This document shows, piece by piece, positions 8,826 to 17,749 of a stretch of DNA of 64,000 nucleotides. Positions within the stretch are counted from its first letter, which is position 1. Each line of letters begins with the position of its first letter. Below the pieces are notes generated by a model. That model worked only from the letters and a program-made list of their open reading frames with translations. It made no database searches and was not told the DNA's origin. The position numbers and the translations under genes are program-made. The stretch is from Sphingobacteriales bacterium (GTDB lineage: Bacteria; Bacteroidota; Bacteroidia; UKL13-3): positions 242,852-306,851 of the forward strand of contig JAJTFA010000003.1 of the NCBI GenBank assembly GCA_021299635.1, given 5' to 3'.

Positions 8826-9905
8826 ATGAAAAACGAAATCAATGTAATTGGCCTGATGAGTGGTACTTCCATGGATGGTGTCGATATTGCGTATGTTAAG
8901 TTTGTAAATAGCAATAATATGTGGAAATACGAGTGTCTGCAGGCCCAAACCATTCCTTATGAAGAGCGGTGGCGTATTCGATTATCTCAACTGCATAAGC
9001 AACCTATTTTCCTATATCCTAAAACAAGTGCATATTATGGAAAATATCTTGGGCAACTCGTCAATCAGTTTGTTAAAAAACATGCTATCCAAGCGGATTT
9101 AATCAGTTCGCATGGACATACCATTTTTCATCAGCCCGAAGCAGGATTTACTGCACAGGTAGGTGATGGTGCAGCTATACACGCCATTACAGGGTTGCCT
9201 GTGGTATGCGATTTCAGAACAACAGATGTAGCCCTTGGCGGACAAGGAGCACCTTTGGTACCCATTGGTGATCAGTTGTTGTTTTCAGCTTATGATGCTT
9301 GTTTAAACCTGGGTGGTATTGCCAATATTAGTTTTACACGATTGTCTGATGTAAAAGCCTTTGATATTGCGCCCTGTAATATTGTGTTAAACCGTGTTGC
9401 ACGTTGGCTAAATCTGGTTTATGATGATGGGGGCAAAATTGCTGCTTCAGGTATAGCAGATGAGGAGCTGTTAAATAAATTAAATGACCTGGATTTTTAT
9501 CACCTGCAAACGGCAAAGTCTCTCGGACGCGAGTGGATTAATGAAGTGTTTTGGCCGGTTGTTAAATCTGTTTCTGACATCAGTGAGGCTGATTTGATGG
9601 CTACGCTATCAGCGCATATTGCTTTTCAGATTAAACGTGTTATAGAAAAATACCGTCCTGAAAAAATGCTCATCACCGGAGGTGGGACGTTTAATACCCA
9701 TCTTATTGAGCAATTGCAGCAACAGCAAACCACAAAAATCCATATTCCAGATGAGCAAACCATCCAATATAAGGAGGCCATCATTTTTGCCTTGCTGGGG
9801 GTATTGCGGGTAAACAACCTGAATAACAGTTTAAAAAGTGTTACCGGAGCCTCTAGAAACAATATTGGTGGAGCCTTGTATGGCGATTTTTCCGCGTTGA
9901 TATAA
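8826..9905 (+). CDS. anmK: anhydro-N-acetylmuramic acid kinase
   Basis: A 359-residue kinase of the AnmK family, which phosphorylates and opens 1,6-anhydro-MurNAc during cell-wall recycling in the cytoplasm. The N-terminal phosphate loop GLMSGTSMDGVDIAYV (residues ~9-24) is diagnostic; further landmarks are SSHGHTIFHQP, VGDGAAIHAITGLPVVCDFR, LNLGGIANISF and the ITGGGTFN motif near the end. The frame is open further upstream, but the ATG at 8826 matches the family N-terminus and keeps the gene out of the divergent aminotransferase-like gene. No other recycling genes (nagZ, murQ) are in the window. Confidence 0.95.
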   Translation: MKNEINVIGLMSGTSMDGVDIAYVKFVNSNNMWKYECLQAQTIPYEERWRIRLSQLHKQPIFLYPKTSAYYGKYLGQLVNQFVKKHAIQADLISSHGHTIFHQPEAGFTAQVGDGAAIHAITGLPVVCDFRTTDVALGGQGAPLVPIGDQLLFSAYDACLNLGGIANISFTRLSDVKAFDIAPCNIVLNRVARWLNLVYDDGGKIAASGIADEELLNKLNDLDFYHLQTAKSLGREWINEVFWPVVKSVSDISEADLMATLSAHIAFQIKRVIEKYRPEKMLITGGGTFNTHLIEQLQQQQTTKIHIPDEQTIQYKEAIIFALLGVLRVNNLNNSLKSVTGASRNNIGGALYGDFSALI

Positions 9906-9965
9906 ATCAGTTCCGCAGGTAAGAATTAGAACTTATCTTGCCGTAATTTTAACAATATCCTTACT

Positions 9966-11222
9966 ATGCAAATTGATAAATTAATTCAGAAGTACGAACG
10001 CAAGCAACCGGAAATAGTTTTTGAATGGAAAGATAGCGAAACAGAAGCAGAAGGTTGGGTTGTAATCAATTCACTGCGCAATGGTAGCGCAGGCGGTGGA
10101 ACGCGCATGCGTAAAGGATTAAATAAGGACGAGGTGATTTCTTTGGCAAAAACCATGGAAATAAAATTTACTGTTTCGGGTCCGCCAATTGGAGGGGCCA
10201 AATCAGGAATTAATTTTGATCCTGCCGATCCTCGTAAGAAGGGCGTATTGGAGCGTTGGTATAAAGCCGTAATGCCTTTGCTTAAAACATACTATGGTAC
10301 CGGTGGAGATTTGAATGTGGATGAAATACATGAAGTAATACCCATTACCGAAAAATTTGGTTTGCTGCATCCTCAGGAAGGTACGGCTGTTGGACATTTT
10401 CAGCCCGATGAGGCCGGAAAGCAACGCATGATAAAAAACCTGCGTGAAGGTGTTTCCAAAGTGCTGGATGATGCCCGGTTCTCTCCAGACACAACCAAGA
10501 AATACGTAGTAGCTGATATGATTACCGGCTGGGGAGTAGCAGAAGCCGCCCGCCATTTCTACGATTTTTGGGGGCCAAACTTTGCTTACAAACGTGCAAT
10601 CATTCAGGGTTGGGGAAATGTAGCAGCAGCAGCTGCATATTATCTATCTCAAATGAATGTAATGATTGTAGGTATTATTGATAGGGAAGGTGGATTAATT
10701 AACCCAAAAGGATTTTCAAAAGAAGAAATCAAACAATTGTTTGTGGAGCGAGATGGCAATAAACTGTCAAAAGATACCTGCAAAAAAATGGATCTGGAGT
10801 TTATTCCGTATGACGATATCAACCAAAAAATATGGAGCGTAGGTGCCGAAATATTTGTTCCTGCCGCAGCATCACGCATGCTCACACAAGCCCAATTGGA
10901 TGCAATGGTGGCAAACGACTTGGAAGTGATTTCCTGCGGAGCCAATGTGCCTTTTGCCGATAAAGAAATTTTTCTTGGCCCCATAGGTAACAGTGCCGAT
11001 GACCAGGTTGCCGTTATACCCGATTTTATTGCCAATTGCGGCATGGCACGTGTATTTGCTTATTGCATGAGTGAAGAATTTCAGTTGAGTGATGAAGAGA
11101 TTTTTAAGGATGCATCTAAAACCATTAGGCAGGCATTGATGCGTCTAAATCAATTTAACCCCAAACGCAACGGCCTTCTGAAAAAAGGATTGGAAATGAG
11201 TTTGGTGAACTTGGTTAGGTGA
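9966..11222 (+). CDS. Glu/Leu/Phe/Val dehydrogenase family protein
   Basis: A 418-residue oxidoreductase of the glutamate/leucine dehydrogenase family: reversible oxidative deamination of an amino acid to a 2-oxo acid with NAD(P). The substrate-binding lysine is in PPIGGAKSGINFDP near residues 77-90, the catalytic aspartate region is GTGGDLNVDEI near 116, and a dinucleotide-binding segment reads IIQGWGNVAAAAAYYL near 218. The C-terminal half contains CGANVPFAD and the PDFIANCGMARVFAY block of the family. It is somewhat divergent from classical GdhA, so the amino-acid preference (glutamate versus a branched-chain or other substrate) is open. A weak TATCTTGC box lies about 30 bases upstream of the start. 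Confidence 0.88.
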   Translation: MQIDKLIQKYERKQPEIVFEWKDSETEAEGWVVINSLRNGSAGGGTRMRKGLNKDEVISLAKTMEIKFTVSGPPIGGAKSGINFDPADPRKKGVLERWYKAVMPLLKTYYGTGGDLNVDEIHEVIPITEKFGLLHPQEGTAVGHFQPDEAGKQRMIKNLREGVSKVLDDARFSPDTTKKYVVADMITGWGVAEAARHFYDFWGPNFAYKRAIIQGWGNVAAAAAYYLSQMNVMIVGIIDREGGLINPKGFSKEEIKQLFVERDGNKLSKDTCKKMDLEFIPYDDINQKIWSVGAEIFVPAAASRMLTQAQLDAMVANDLEVISCGANVPFADKEIFLGPIGNSADDQVAVIPDFIANCGMARVFAYCMSEEFQLSDEEIFKDASKTIRQALMRLNQFNPKRNGLLKKGLEMSLVNLVR

Positions 11223-11227
11223 AATTT

Positions 11228-11249
11228 GCTATTAGCCGTTGGCCTTTGG
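11228..11249 (+). repeat. left 22-bp imperfect inverted repeat of four-helix-bundle cassette
   Basis: Starts GCTATTAGCC and ends GGCCTTTGG. It matches the reverse complement of 11677-11698 at 18 of 22 positions by direct reading. The two arms frame the four-helix-bundle gene almost symmetrically (42 bases before the start codon, 25 bases after the stop). Confidence 0.7.
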
Positions 11250-11291
11250 CATTTGCAGGATTAGTTTTAGATTTACAACAATAAGCAGCTT

Positions 11292-11651
11292 ATGAGAGAT
11301 TTTAGAAAACTACAAATCTGGAAAGATGCAGTTCAACTGGTTATCTCAACTTATAAGATTATGCAATTGTTTCCGAGTGCAGAAAAATTTGAGCTAAGCA
11401 GCCAAATGAGGCGGGCAGCAGTTTCCGTACCAAGTAACATAGCAGAAGGCTGTAGTAGAAATAGTGCTGTTGAATTTAAACGCTTCCTTGAAATTGCTAT
11501 TGGTTCTACATTTGAATTAGAAACTCAATTAATAATAGCTGGGAAATTAGGATATATCTCCGAATTAAAATTGGATCAAGAGATAAAATCAATCCATGAG
11601 CTGCAAAAAAGAATAAATCGTCTTATTTCTAAAATTAAAAGCGATTTGTAA
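11292..11651 (+). CDS. four-helix-bundle protein of the S23 / 23S-rRNA intervening-sequence (IVP) family
   Basis: A 119-residue all-helical protein with the family's hallmarks: MRDFRKLQIWKDAVQLV at the N-terminus (F-x-x-L-x-x-W-x-x-A), FELSSQMRRAAVSVPSNIAEG in the middle (Q-x-R-R-A-x-x-S-x-x-x-N-I-A-E-G, near residues 35-55), FKRFLEIAIGSTFELETQL near 69, and a C-terminal helix with a basic end. Homologues occur in the intervening sequences of 23S rRNA genes and, as bAvd, in diversity-generating retroelements; the free-standing versions have no known function. There is no rRNA here. The gene is inserted between the dehydrogenase gene and kynU and is bracketed by imperfect inverted repeats, so it may be a small mobile cassette. 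Confidence 0.9.
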   Translation: MRDFRKLQIWKDAVQLVISTYKIMQLFPSAEKFELSSQMRRAAVSVPSNIAEGCSRNSAVEFKRFLEIAIGSTFELETQLIIAGKLGYISELKLDQEIKSIHELQKRINRLISKIKSDL

Positions 11652-11676
11652 ATAAGATAGTGAAACAAGCAAAAAT

Positions 11677-11698
11677 CCAATGGCCAAAAGCTAAGAGC
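11677..11698 (-). repeat. right 22-bp imperfect inverted repeat of four-helix-bundle cassette
   Basis: Reads CCAATGGCC...AAGAGC on the plus strand; its reverse complement agrees with 11228-11249 at 18 of 22 bases. It ends eight bases before the kynU start codon, so it sits in the kynU leader. Confidence 0.7.
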
Positions 11699-11705
11699 TA
11701 AAAAT

Positions 11706-12974
11706 ATGGTGAACTTTCAAAATACCCTCTCCTTCGCCCAACAGTTAGATAAGGAAGACTCCTTGTCTCGATTTCGTGATGCGTTTTATCTGCTAAAAAA
11801 GAATGATAAGCATGTTATATACCTCTGCGGAAATTCCTTGGGTTTGCAGCCTAAAACGGTGCAAGCTGCTATTGAGCAGGAACTTAAAGACTGGGCAGAG
11901 TTAGGCGTTGAGGGGCATTTTGATGGCAAAAATCCCTGGATGTATTACCATCATTTCCTTACAGAAAATGCAGCTGCAGTGGTAGGAGCCAAACCGGTAG
12001 AAGTAGTGGTAATGAATAATCTTACCGCTAACCTACATTTAATGATGGTGAGTTTTTACAGGCCAACCAAGACCCGATATAAAATCATGATGGAGGTCTC
12101 GGCTTTCCCAAGTGATCAGTATGCCATGGAAACGCAAGCCCGCTTTCATGGATTGGATCCTGATGATGCAATTATTGAACTTACCCCGCGTGCAGGCGAG
12201 TATACGTTACGCACCGAAGATATCATTGCCAAAATAAATGCACATAAAGATGATTTGGCAATTATAATAATGGGTGGGGTAAACTATTATACAGGTCAGG
12301 CATTTGATATGAAAGCCATTACCGAAGCGGCACATGCAGTTGGTGCCAATGTGGGTTTTGATTGTGCGCATGCTGCCGGTAATTTGCATCTGCAATTGCA
12401 CGATTGGAATGTTGATTTTGCCGTTTGGTGTACGTATAAATATTTAAACTCAGGTCCGGGTGGCACCAGCGGTGTATTTGTGCATGAGCGCCACGCCAAT
12501 AATAAAGATTTGCCTCGTTTTGCCGGCTGGTGGGGCCATGATGAGAAAGAACGTTTTCAAATGAAAAAAGGATTTAAGCCCATGCAAGGTGCTGCAGGCT
12601 GGCAATTAAGCAATGCGCAAATTTTTCCAATGGCTATTCATAAAGCTTCATTGGAGTTGTTTGCGCAGGCCGGAATGGAAAACTTGAGAAAGAAGAGTGA
12701 AAGATTGACCGGGTATTTGTATTTTATCTTAAAAGATTTTAGCGAACATCTAACCATTATCACGCCAACTAATCCGGCAGAAAGGGGTTGTCAATTATCT
12801 ATTATTGTAAAACAAAATGGCAGAAAATTGTTTGACTATTTTGTAGAGCACAATGTATTGCCCGATTGGCGTGAACCGGATGTCATCAGAATGAGTCCGG
12901 TGCCAATGTATAATACATTCGAAGAGGTATATCAGATTGGTCAGATTTTGAAAAAGTATTTTGAAATTAATTAG
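11706..12974 (+). CDS. kynU: kynureninase
   Basis: A 422-residue PLP enzyme that cleaves 3-hydroxykynurenine (or kynurenine) to 3-hydroxyanthranilate (anthranilate) and alanine. Family landmarks: YLCGNSLGLQPK (39-50), WMYYHHFLTENAAAVVGA (78-95), FPSDQYA (134-140), DCAHAAGN (219-226), and the Schiff-base lysine Lys245 in WCTYKYLNSGPGG. GWWGH and the C-terminal DWREPDVIRMSPVPMYNTFEEV block also fit. It is followed after 29 bases by kmo on the same strand, so the two enzymes for consecutive steps of tryptophan breakdown toward quinolinate and NAD are probably co-transcribed. Tryptophan dioxygenase and 3-hydroxyanthranilate dioxygenase are not in the window. Confidence 0.96.
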   Translation: MVNFQNTLSFAQQLDKEDSLSRFRDAFYLLKKNDKHVIYLCGNSLGLQPKTVQAAIEQELKDWAELGVEGHFDGKNPWMYYHHFLTENAAAVVGAKPVEVVVMNNLTANLHLMMVSFYRPTKTRYKIMMEVSAFPSDQYAMETQARFHGLDPDDAIIELTPRAGEYTLRTEDIIAKINAHKDDLAIIIMGGVNYYTGQAFDMKAITEAAHAVGANVGFDCAHAAGNLHLQLHDWNVDFAVWCTYKYLNSGPGGTSGVFVHERHANNKDLPRFAGWWGHDEKERFQMKKGFKPMQGAAGWQLSNAQIFPMAIHKASLELFAQAGMENLRKKSERLTGYLYFILKDFSEHLTIITPTNPAERGCQLSIIVKQNGRKLFDYFVEHNVLPDWREPDVIRMSPVPMYNTFEEVYQIGQILKKYFEIN

Positions 12975-13003
12975 TTGCATACGCATTCCATAAGTAATTT
13001 AAA

Positions 13004-14338
13004 ATGAAAGAACGTATAACCATTATTGGAGGAGGATTATCCGGAAGCTTATTGGCCATTTATTTAGCCAAGCGTGGGTTTGAAATTAACCTGTTTGAGC
13101 GCAGACCCGATATGCGCAAGAATAAAGTCTCAGCAGGAAGGTCCATAAACCTTGCTCTATCTGTGCGCGGACTCAAGGCGCTTGAGAAAGTAGGTTTGGA
13201 TAAGGAAATTATGTCGGATGCCATTCCAATGTATGGGCGCATGATGCACAGTGTAAGTGGGGAATTATCATTTCAACCATATGGTAAGGAAGGGCAGGCC
13301 ATTAATTCTGTTTCACGTGGTCGATTAAATATGCAACTCCTTGAGTTAGCAGATGCTTTCAGCAATATAAACCTCCATTTTCAGGCAAAGTGTGTAGATG
13401 TAGATATTGAAAATGGTATTGCCAGATTTGAAATGGAAGATGGGTCAATTAAAACCGTGCAATCTGACAGAATCATTGGTACCGATGGTGCCTATGCTGC
13501 AACACGCGGGCGTTTGCAAACTACTGATAGATTTAATTACTCCCAACAATACCTGCATGTGGGCTACAAAGAATTGTCAATACCGGCCGGTGAAGGTGGT
13601 AAGTTTCTCATGAACAAAAATGATTTGCATATCTGGCCTCGCGGTGCCTTTATGATGATAGCCCTGCCCAATCCTTCGGGCGATTTCACCTGCACATTAT
13701 TTATGCCTTTTGATGGCGAAACAGGTTTCGACCGAATCAAAACTCCGGAAGATGTGATGCAGTTTTTTAATACATATTTCCCCGATGCCGTGCCGCTTAT
13801 GCCAACGCTGGTGGAGGATTATTTTAATAACCCTACTTCATCTTTGGTTACGGTTAAATGTTTCCCCTGGGTTAAATCAGATAAGTTAGCGCTGGCCGGT
13901 GATGCTGCACATGCCATTGTTCCGTTTTTTGGTCAAGGCATGAATTGTTCTTTTGAAGATGTAATGGTGTTGGATGAATGCGTAGAGAAATATTATCCCA
14001 ATTGGACACAAGTATTTGCAGAATACCAGCAATTGCGTAAACCCAATGCAGATGCTATTGCCGACCTTGCCATTCAAAATTATTATGAAATGGCAGACAA
14101 AGTAGGCGATAAACATTTCTTGCATAAGAAGTTTATTGAGCATGAATTGGCAGAGCTTTATCCGGATAAATTTAAATCACAATATGAATTGGTATCATTT
14201 AGCACCATGCCTTATGCATATGCATTAGCACAAGGAAAGAAAAACGATACGCTACTGGAAAAGATTATTGCAGAAAAAGCGGAGGAAAAGATAACGGATG
14301 CGGCATATATGGAACAACTCTGGCATTTAATTGCATAA
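13004..14338 (+). CDS. kmo: kynurenine 3-monooxygenase
   Basis: A 444-residue FAD-dependent aromatic hydroxylase that converts kynurenine to 3-hydroxykynurenine with NADPH and oxygen. Residues 5-33 hold the Rossmann motif (TIIGGGLSGSLLAIYLAKRG followed by an acidic strand end FER). SVSRGRLNMQLLELA and IIGTDGAYAATRGRL follow, and the second FAD motif reads LALAGDAAHAIVPFFGQGMN near 297-316, continuing into CSFEDVMVLDE, which is characteristic of KMO. The order kynU-kmo with a 29-base gap implies one transcript. KMO in bacteria is associated with the kynurenine route to NAD, which is common in this phylum. Confidence 0.96.
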   Translation: MKERITIIGGGLSGSLLAIYLAKRGFEINLFERRPDMRKNKVSAGRSINLALSVRGLKALEKVGLDKEIMSDAIPMYGRMMHSVSGELSFQPYGKEGQAINSVSRGRLNMQLLELADAFSNINLHFQAKCVDVDIENGIARFEMEDGSIKTVQSDRIIGTDGAYAATRGRLQTTDRFNYSQQYLHVGYKELSIPAGEGGKFLMNKNDLHIWPRGAFMMIALPNPSGDFTCTLFMPFDGETGFDRIKTPEDVMQFFNTYFPDAVPLMPTLVEDYFNNPTSSLVTVKCFPWVKSDKLALAGDAAHAIVPFFGQGMNCSFEDVMVLDECVEKYYPNWTQVFAEYQQLRKPNADAIADLAIQNYYEMADKVGDKHFLHKKFIEHELAELYPDKFKSQYELVSFSTMPYAYALAQGKKNDTLLEKIIAEKAEEKITDAAYMEQLWHLIA

Positions 14339-14390
14339 GTATATTAGAATCAACAGTGATGGCATTATGCTAAAACTTATACAAATGGCT

Positions 14391-14846
14391 ATGAAGAAAT
14401 TTATTCTGATTATTTTAGTTGTATCTGCATTTACTGTTTCAGCGCAACGCAAAAAACCAAAGCACATTAAACAACAGGTGCCTGACAAGACCTTAATTTT
14501 GCAGTTGCTTATTAACCAAAAGAATGCCTGGAACGAAGGAAATCTGGAGCAATACATGATGGGCTATTGGAAAAGTGATTCTTTGAGTTTTATCGGTAAA
14601 AAGGGTGTTACCAAAGGCTGGCAAGCCACACTCGATAATTACAAAAAATCATACCCCGATAAAGAAAGCATGGGGCAATTGGATTTTGAAATATTAAAGG
14701 TTGAAATTCTTTCTCCTACCCATGCCTATGTTGTTGGGAAGTGGAACCTTACCAGAAAAGAGAAAGGCAATATAGGCGGACACTTTAGTTTGCTGCTTAA
14801 AAAGCCAGGAAAGCGTTGGGTGATTGTAAGCGATCACAGTAGTTAG
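14391..14846 (+). CDS. secreted NTF2-like (DUF4440/SnoaL-type) protein
   Basis: A 151-residue protein with a signal peptide (MKKFILIILVVSAFTVSAQ) and a cone-shaped NTF2-like fold suggested by LLINQKNAWNEGNLEQYMMGYW, then a YKKSYPDKESMG linker and the strand pattern THAYVVGKWNLTR, GGHFSLLLKK, RWVIVSDHSS. This matches periplasmic DUF4440 proteins of unknown function. Possible starts in frame are 14331 (TTG, overlapping kmo), 14367, 14385 and 14391; the last gives the best signal peptide. The stop overlaps the stop of the convergent permease gene by four bases. It may be read through from kmo, but no functional link is evident. Confidence 0.75.
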   Translation: MKKFILIILVVSAFTVSAQRKKPKHIKQQVPDKTLILQLLINQKNAWNEGNLEQYMMGYWKSDSLSFIGKKGVTKGWQATLDNYKKSYPDKESMGQLDFEILKVEILSPTHAYVVGKWNLTRKEKGNIGGHFSLLLKKPGKRWVIVSDHSS

Positions 14847-16543
14847 TTAACAGCACTATCATTTAACTTGCTCTTAAATCTGCCATAAGTTAGGTAAATA
14901 ACCAGGCCCAGTAACAACCAGATAATAAAAGCAGCCCAGTTGGTAAAGTTTAACTGTGCCATCAGATAAAAATTGGTAATCATGCCCAATACCGGAATTG
15001 CTGAATATCTTTTTATAAAGGCCAATATGGCCAATACCACAAACAAAAACCAGAAAAGCAGCATAGGTAAATTCATTTGTTCTTTGGTTTGATTAAGGTT
15101 TAGGTCGTCAGCCATTGCTCCCAAAGCAATATAAAAGAATAAACTCACCAAGCATAGCAAAGGAACCAGCAAACGCCCGTTGATATATGGAACCCTAAAA
15201 CCTACATGGTATTCATTCTTATGGCTCTCCATTCTGATAACTCCAGCATTTACAATTACAAACGCAAATAAGGTTCCAATACTGGATAAATCTGTTACCT
15301 CTTTCAGATTTAAAAACAAAGCAGGCACTGCTACAAATACACCGGTAACAATTGTAGAGAAAGCGGGCGTTTTAAATTGTTTATGTATGCTACTGAAACG
15401 TGCAGGCAACAACCCGTCTCTGCTCATACTCATCCATATTCTGGGTTGCCCGTTTTGAAACACGAGCAAAACACTGGCCATAGCAATTACCGCACTCACG
15501 GCCACAATGCCTTGCATCCATGGCAGGTTAATTAATTCAAAAGCATGTGCCAATGGATCGCCCACACCTAATTCTTTATAACTTACCAATCCCGTTAAGG
15601 TTAGTGCAATTAAAATATACAATACAGTACAAATGGCGAGGGATGCAATCATGGCTTTAGGTAAATCTCTTTTCGGATTTTTGCATTCCTCAGCAGTTGT
15701 AGCCAGCGCATCAAAACCAATGTATGCGAAGAAAACAGAAGCTACACCTTGCAACACACCTGCTAAACCATTAGGTGCAAACGGACTCCAATTGCCGGGG
15801 TTTACGTAAAAAGATCCAACAATAATGACAAGAACAATAACAGAAAGCTTGAGTGCCACAAAATAGTTGCCTACTGTTTTGGTTTCATGCACACCACGAT
15901 AAATCAATGCTGTAATGGCAAATACAACAGCCAGTGCGGGTAAATCACAAATGAGTTTCATGCCAAAAATTTCAGGTGCTTGTTGCCAGGCCAACATTTG
16001 TTGTTGTAAGATTTGAGTAAGTGTCTCTCCCTTTCCAAGCATAGCAGTGGCTTCTATAAAACCATTTTTAGCACTTAAATAATCCATGGTAAAAAACTCC
16101 GGTATGTGCAGGCCAACACCATCCATTAATCCTGTAAAGTAATCGCTCCATGAAATGGCCACCACAATATTTCCAATAGCATATTCTACAATCAGTGCCC
16201 AGCCAATAATCCAAGCGGTTAGTTCGCCAAAAGCTGCATACGCGTAAGTGTAAGCACTGCCCGAAATAGGGATACTGGAAGCAAACTCGGCATAACTCAT
16301 GGCCGAAAAGGAACAGGCAATGGCTATAAATATAAACAAGAGGATTACTGCTGGTCCGCCTGCTGCACTGGCATTCCCAATAGTGCTAAAAATTCCTGCA
16401 CCAATAATCGCTGCTATGCCAAGGGAGGTAATATCACGTAGTGAGAGAGTTTTTTTGAGTGTATGCTCGCCTTGATCCAATGAATCTGCTTCTGCAGCAA
16501 TTTGTGCAATGGATTTTTTTCTGAAAAAATTTGAATGACCCAC
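14843..16543 (-). CDS. APC-superfamily amino-acid permease
   Basis: A 566-residue integral membrane transporter with at least twelve hydrophobic segments. It opens with a soluble amphipathic stretch and then the APC signature SLGIAAIIGAGIFSTIGNAS (TM1, near residues 43-62), SGSAYTYAYAAFGELTAWIIGW (TM3) and the IGFDALATTAEECKNPKRDLP loop near 275. These are typical of cationic amino-acid transporter (CAT/YfnA-like) permeases. It is longer than the related permease at 50006-51451 because of an inserted loop around residues 135-180 (between TM3 and TM5). Both copies are intact. It stands alone, converging on the NTF2-like gene. Confidence 0.92.
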   Translation of the reverse strand: MGHSNFFRKKSIAQIAAEADSLDQGEHTLKKTLSLRDITSLGIAAIIGAGIFSTIGNASAAGGPAVILLFIFIAIACSFSAMSYAEFASSIPISGSAYTYAYAAFGELTAWIIGWALIVEYAIGNIVVAISWSDYFTGLMDGVGLHIPEFFTMDYLSAKNGFIEATAMLGKGETLTQILQQQMLAWQQAPEIFGMKLICDLPALAVVFAITALIYRGVHETKTVGNYFVALKLSVIVLVIIVGSFYVNPGNWSPFAPNGLAGVLQGVASVFFAYIGFDALATTAEECKNPKRDLPKAMIASLAICTVLYILIALTLTGLVSYKELGVGDPLAHAFELINLPWMQGIVAVSAVIAMASVLLVFQNGQPRIWMSMSRDGLLPARFSSIHKQFKTPAFSTIVTGVFVAVPALFLNLKEVTDLSSIGTLFAFVIVNAGVIRMESHKNEYHVGFRVPYINGRLLVPLLCLVSLFFYIALGAMADDLNLNQTKEQMNLPMLLFWFLFVVLAILAFIKRYSAIPVLGMITNFYLMAQLNFTNWAAFIIWLLLGLVIYLTYGRFKSKLNDSAVN

Positions 16544-16599
16544 AATAATGATTGCTTAAAGAAGCAATATAAAGTTTTAGCCTGAATTACCTGTTCCAG

Positions 16600-16731
16600 C
16601 TATTTCTTATGTGCTTGTTTGCAATTGCCCGAATCACATGAATGGCCTTTGCTGCTGCGTATCATTTTTTTAATAAGGAATAGGGCTGCAGCTGATATGA
16701 TAATCCCAACTATAATCAGTTGTATATTCAT
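16600..16731 (-). CDS. 43-residue FeoB-associated-type Cys-rich membrane protein
   Basis: A short frame that is easily missed: ATG at 16731, TAG at 16600-16602, 43 residues. It begins MNIQLIIVGIIISAAALFLI, a single membrane helix, followed by a basic patch KKMIRSSKGH and a cysteine pair CDSGNC, and ends KQAHKK. This is the plan of the FeoB-associated Cys-rich membrane proteins, small proteins usually encoded beside feoAB ferrous-iron genes. No feo gene is in the window. It lies 10 bases downstream of the MetH-module stop on the same strand and is probably co-transcribed with it. Confidence 0.7.
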   Translation of the reverse strand: MNIQLIIVGIIISAAALFLIKKMIRSSKGHSCDSGNCKQAHKK

Positions 16732-16741
16732 GCAAAGTAGT

Positions 16742-17749
16742 TTAGTTAGCGGTAGCCATTTCTAGTTTTCTGGGTTGATATTTGGCAGCCATTTCAGCAA
16801 TGGCTTTGATATGCTCCGGAGTGGTTCCGCAGCATCCGCCTAAAATATTTACCAAACCCTCTTTACAAAATTCTTCAACCTGGCGTGTCATAAACTCTGG
16901 ACTCTCATCATATTGCCCCATTTCATTGGGTAAACCGGCATTGGGATAAGCACTTACATAAAAAGGAGCGGTATTGGCCAGTACCTGCAGGTAAGGTCTG
17001 AGGGCATTAGCACCCAGGGCACAATTCAAACCAATGCTTAACAAAGGCACATGGCGAAGTGAAGTAAGGAACGCTTCAGTGGTTTGACCGCTTAAAGTTC
17101 TTCCTGATGCATCCGTAATGGTACCGGAAATCATGATGGGGTAGGTTTTACCTGTTTCTTCAAATAATTCCTGCGCGGCATACAATGCAGCTTTTGCATT
17201 CAATGTATCAGTTATGGTTTCAATCAACAGTAGATCAGCGCCACCCGCCAGCAGGCCTTTAATTTGCCATTTAAAAGCATGTGTAAGTTCATCAAACGTA
17301 ATGGCTCGAAAACCCGGATTATTTACATCGGGCGACATGGATGAAAGTTTGGTGGTAGGCCCCATGGAGCCTGCCACGAACCTTGGCTTATCAGGATTTT
17401 TTGCCGTGTATGAATCGGCTACTTCTCGCGCAATTTTAGCCGACTCGTAATTAATCTTCCAAACCCAGTCTTCTCCTAAATGGTAATCGGCCTGCGCAAT
17501 GGTGGTACCGCTAAAGGTATTGGTTTCAATAATATCTGCACCCGCGTCAAAATATTGCGCATGTATGGCTTTTATAATATCAGGACGGGTTATAGAAAGT
17601 AAATCGTTATTCCCTTTCAACGGATGCGGATGGTTTATCAGTTCTTCGTTTCTGAAGTCGTTTTCATCCAGTTTATAACGTTGTATCATGGTACCCATGG
17701 CACCATCTAAAATCAAAATTCGCTTATTCAACAGGTCTTTAATATTCAT
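16742..17749 (-). CDS. homocysteine S-methyltransferase module of methionine synthase (stand-alone MetH N-terminal domain)
   Basis: A 335-residue protein equal to the first domain of cobalamin-dependent methionine synthase: [12 protein letters not shown] near residue 12, [13 protein letters not shown] near 70, [11 protein letters not shown] near 120, and the zinc ligands as one cysteine in GLNCALGA near 240 and the pair in [11 protein letters not shown] near 305. The folate, cap, B12 and activation domains are absent. In many Bacteroidota metH is split into this module and a large second protein, which is usually encoded next to it; here the downstream neighbour is the 43-residue membrane protein instead. 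The ATG at 17749 matches the family start; the frame is open to 17821. It might also act alone as a homocysteine methyltransferase. Confidence 0.88.
   Translation of the reverse strand: MNIKDLLNKRILILDGAMGTMIQRYKLDENDFRNEELINHPHPLKGNNDLLSITRPDIIKAIHAQYFDAGADIIETNTFSGTTIAQADYHLGEDWVWKINYESAKIAREVADSYTAKNPDKPRFVAGSMGPTTKLSSMSPDVNNPGFRAITFDELTHAFKWQIKGLLAGGADLLLIETITDTLNAKAALYAAQELFEETGKTYPIMISGTITDASGRTLSGQTTEAFLTSLRHVPLLSIGLNCALGANALRPYLQVLANTAPFYVSAYPNAGLPNEMGQYDESPEFMTRQVEEFCKEGLVNILGGCCGTTPEHIKAIAEMAAKYQPRKLEMATAN

Noticed and set aside
9986..10556. Minus-strand frames inside the dehydrogenase gene, and many similar antisense frames elsewhere.
   Set aside because: They are shadows of strong plus-strand genes, with no start signals or families of their own.
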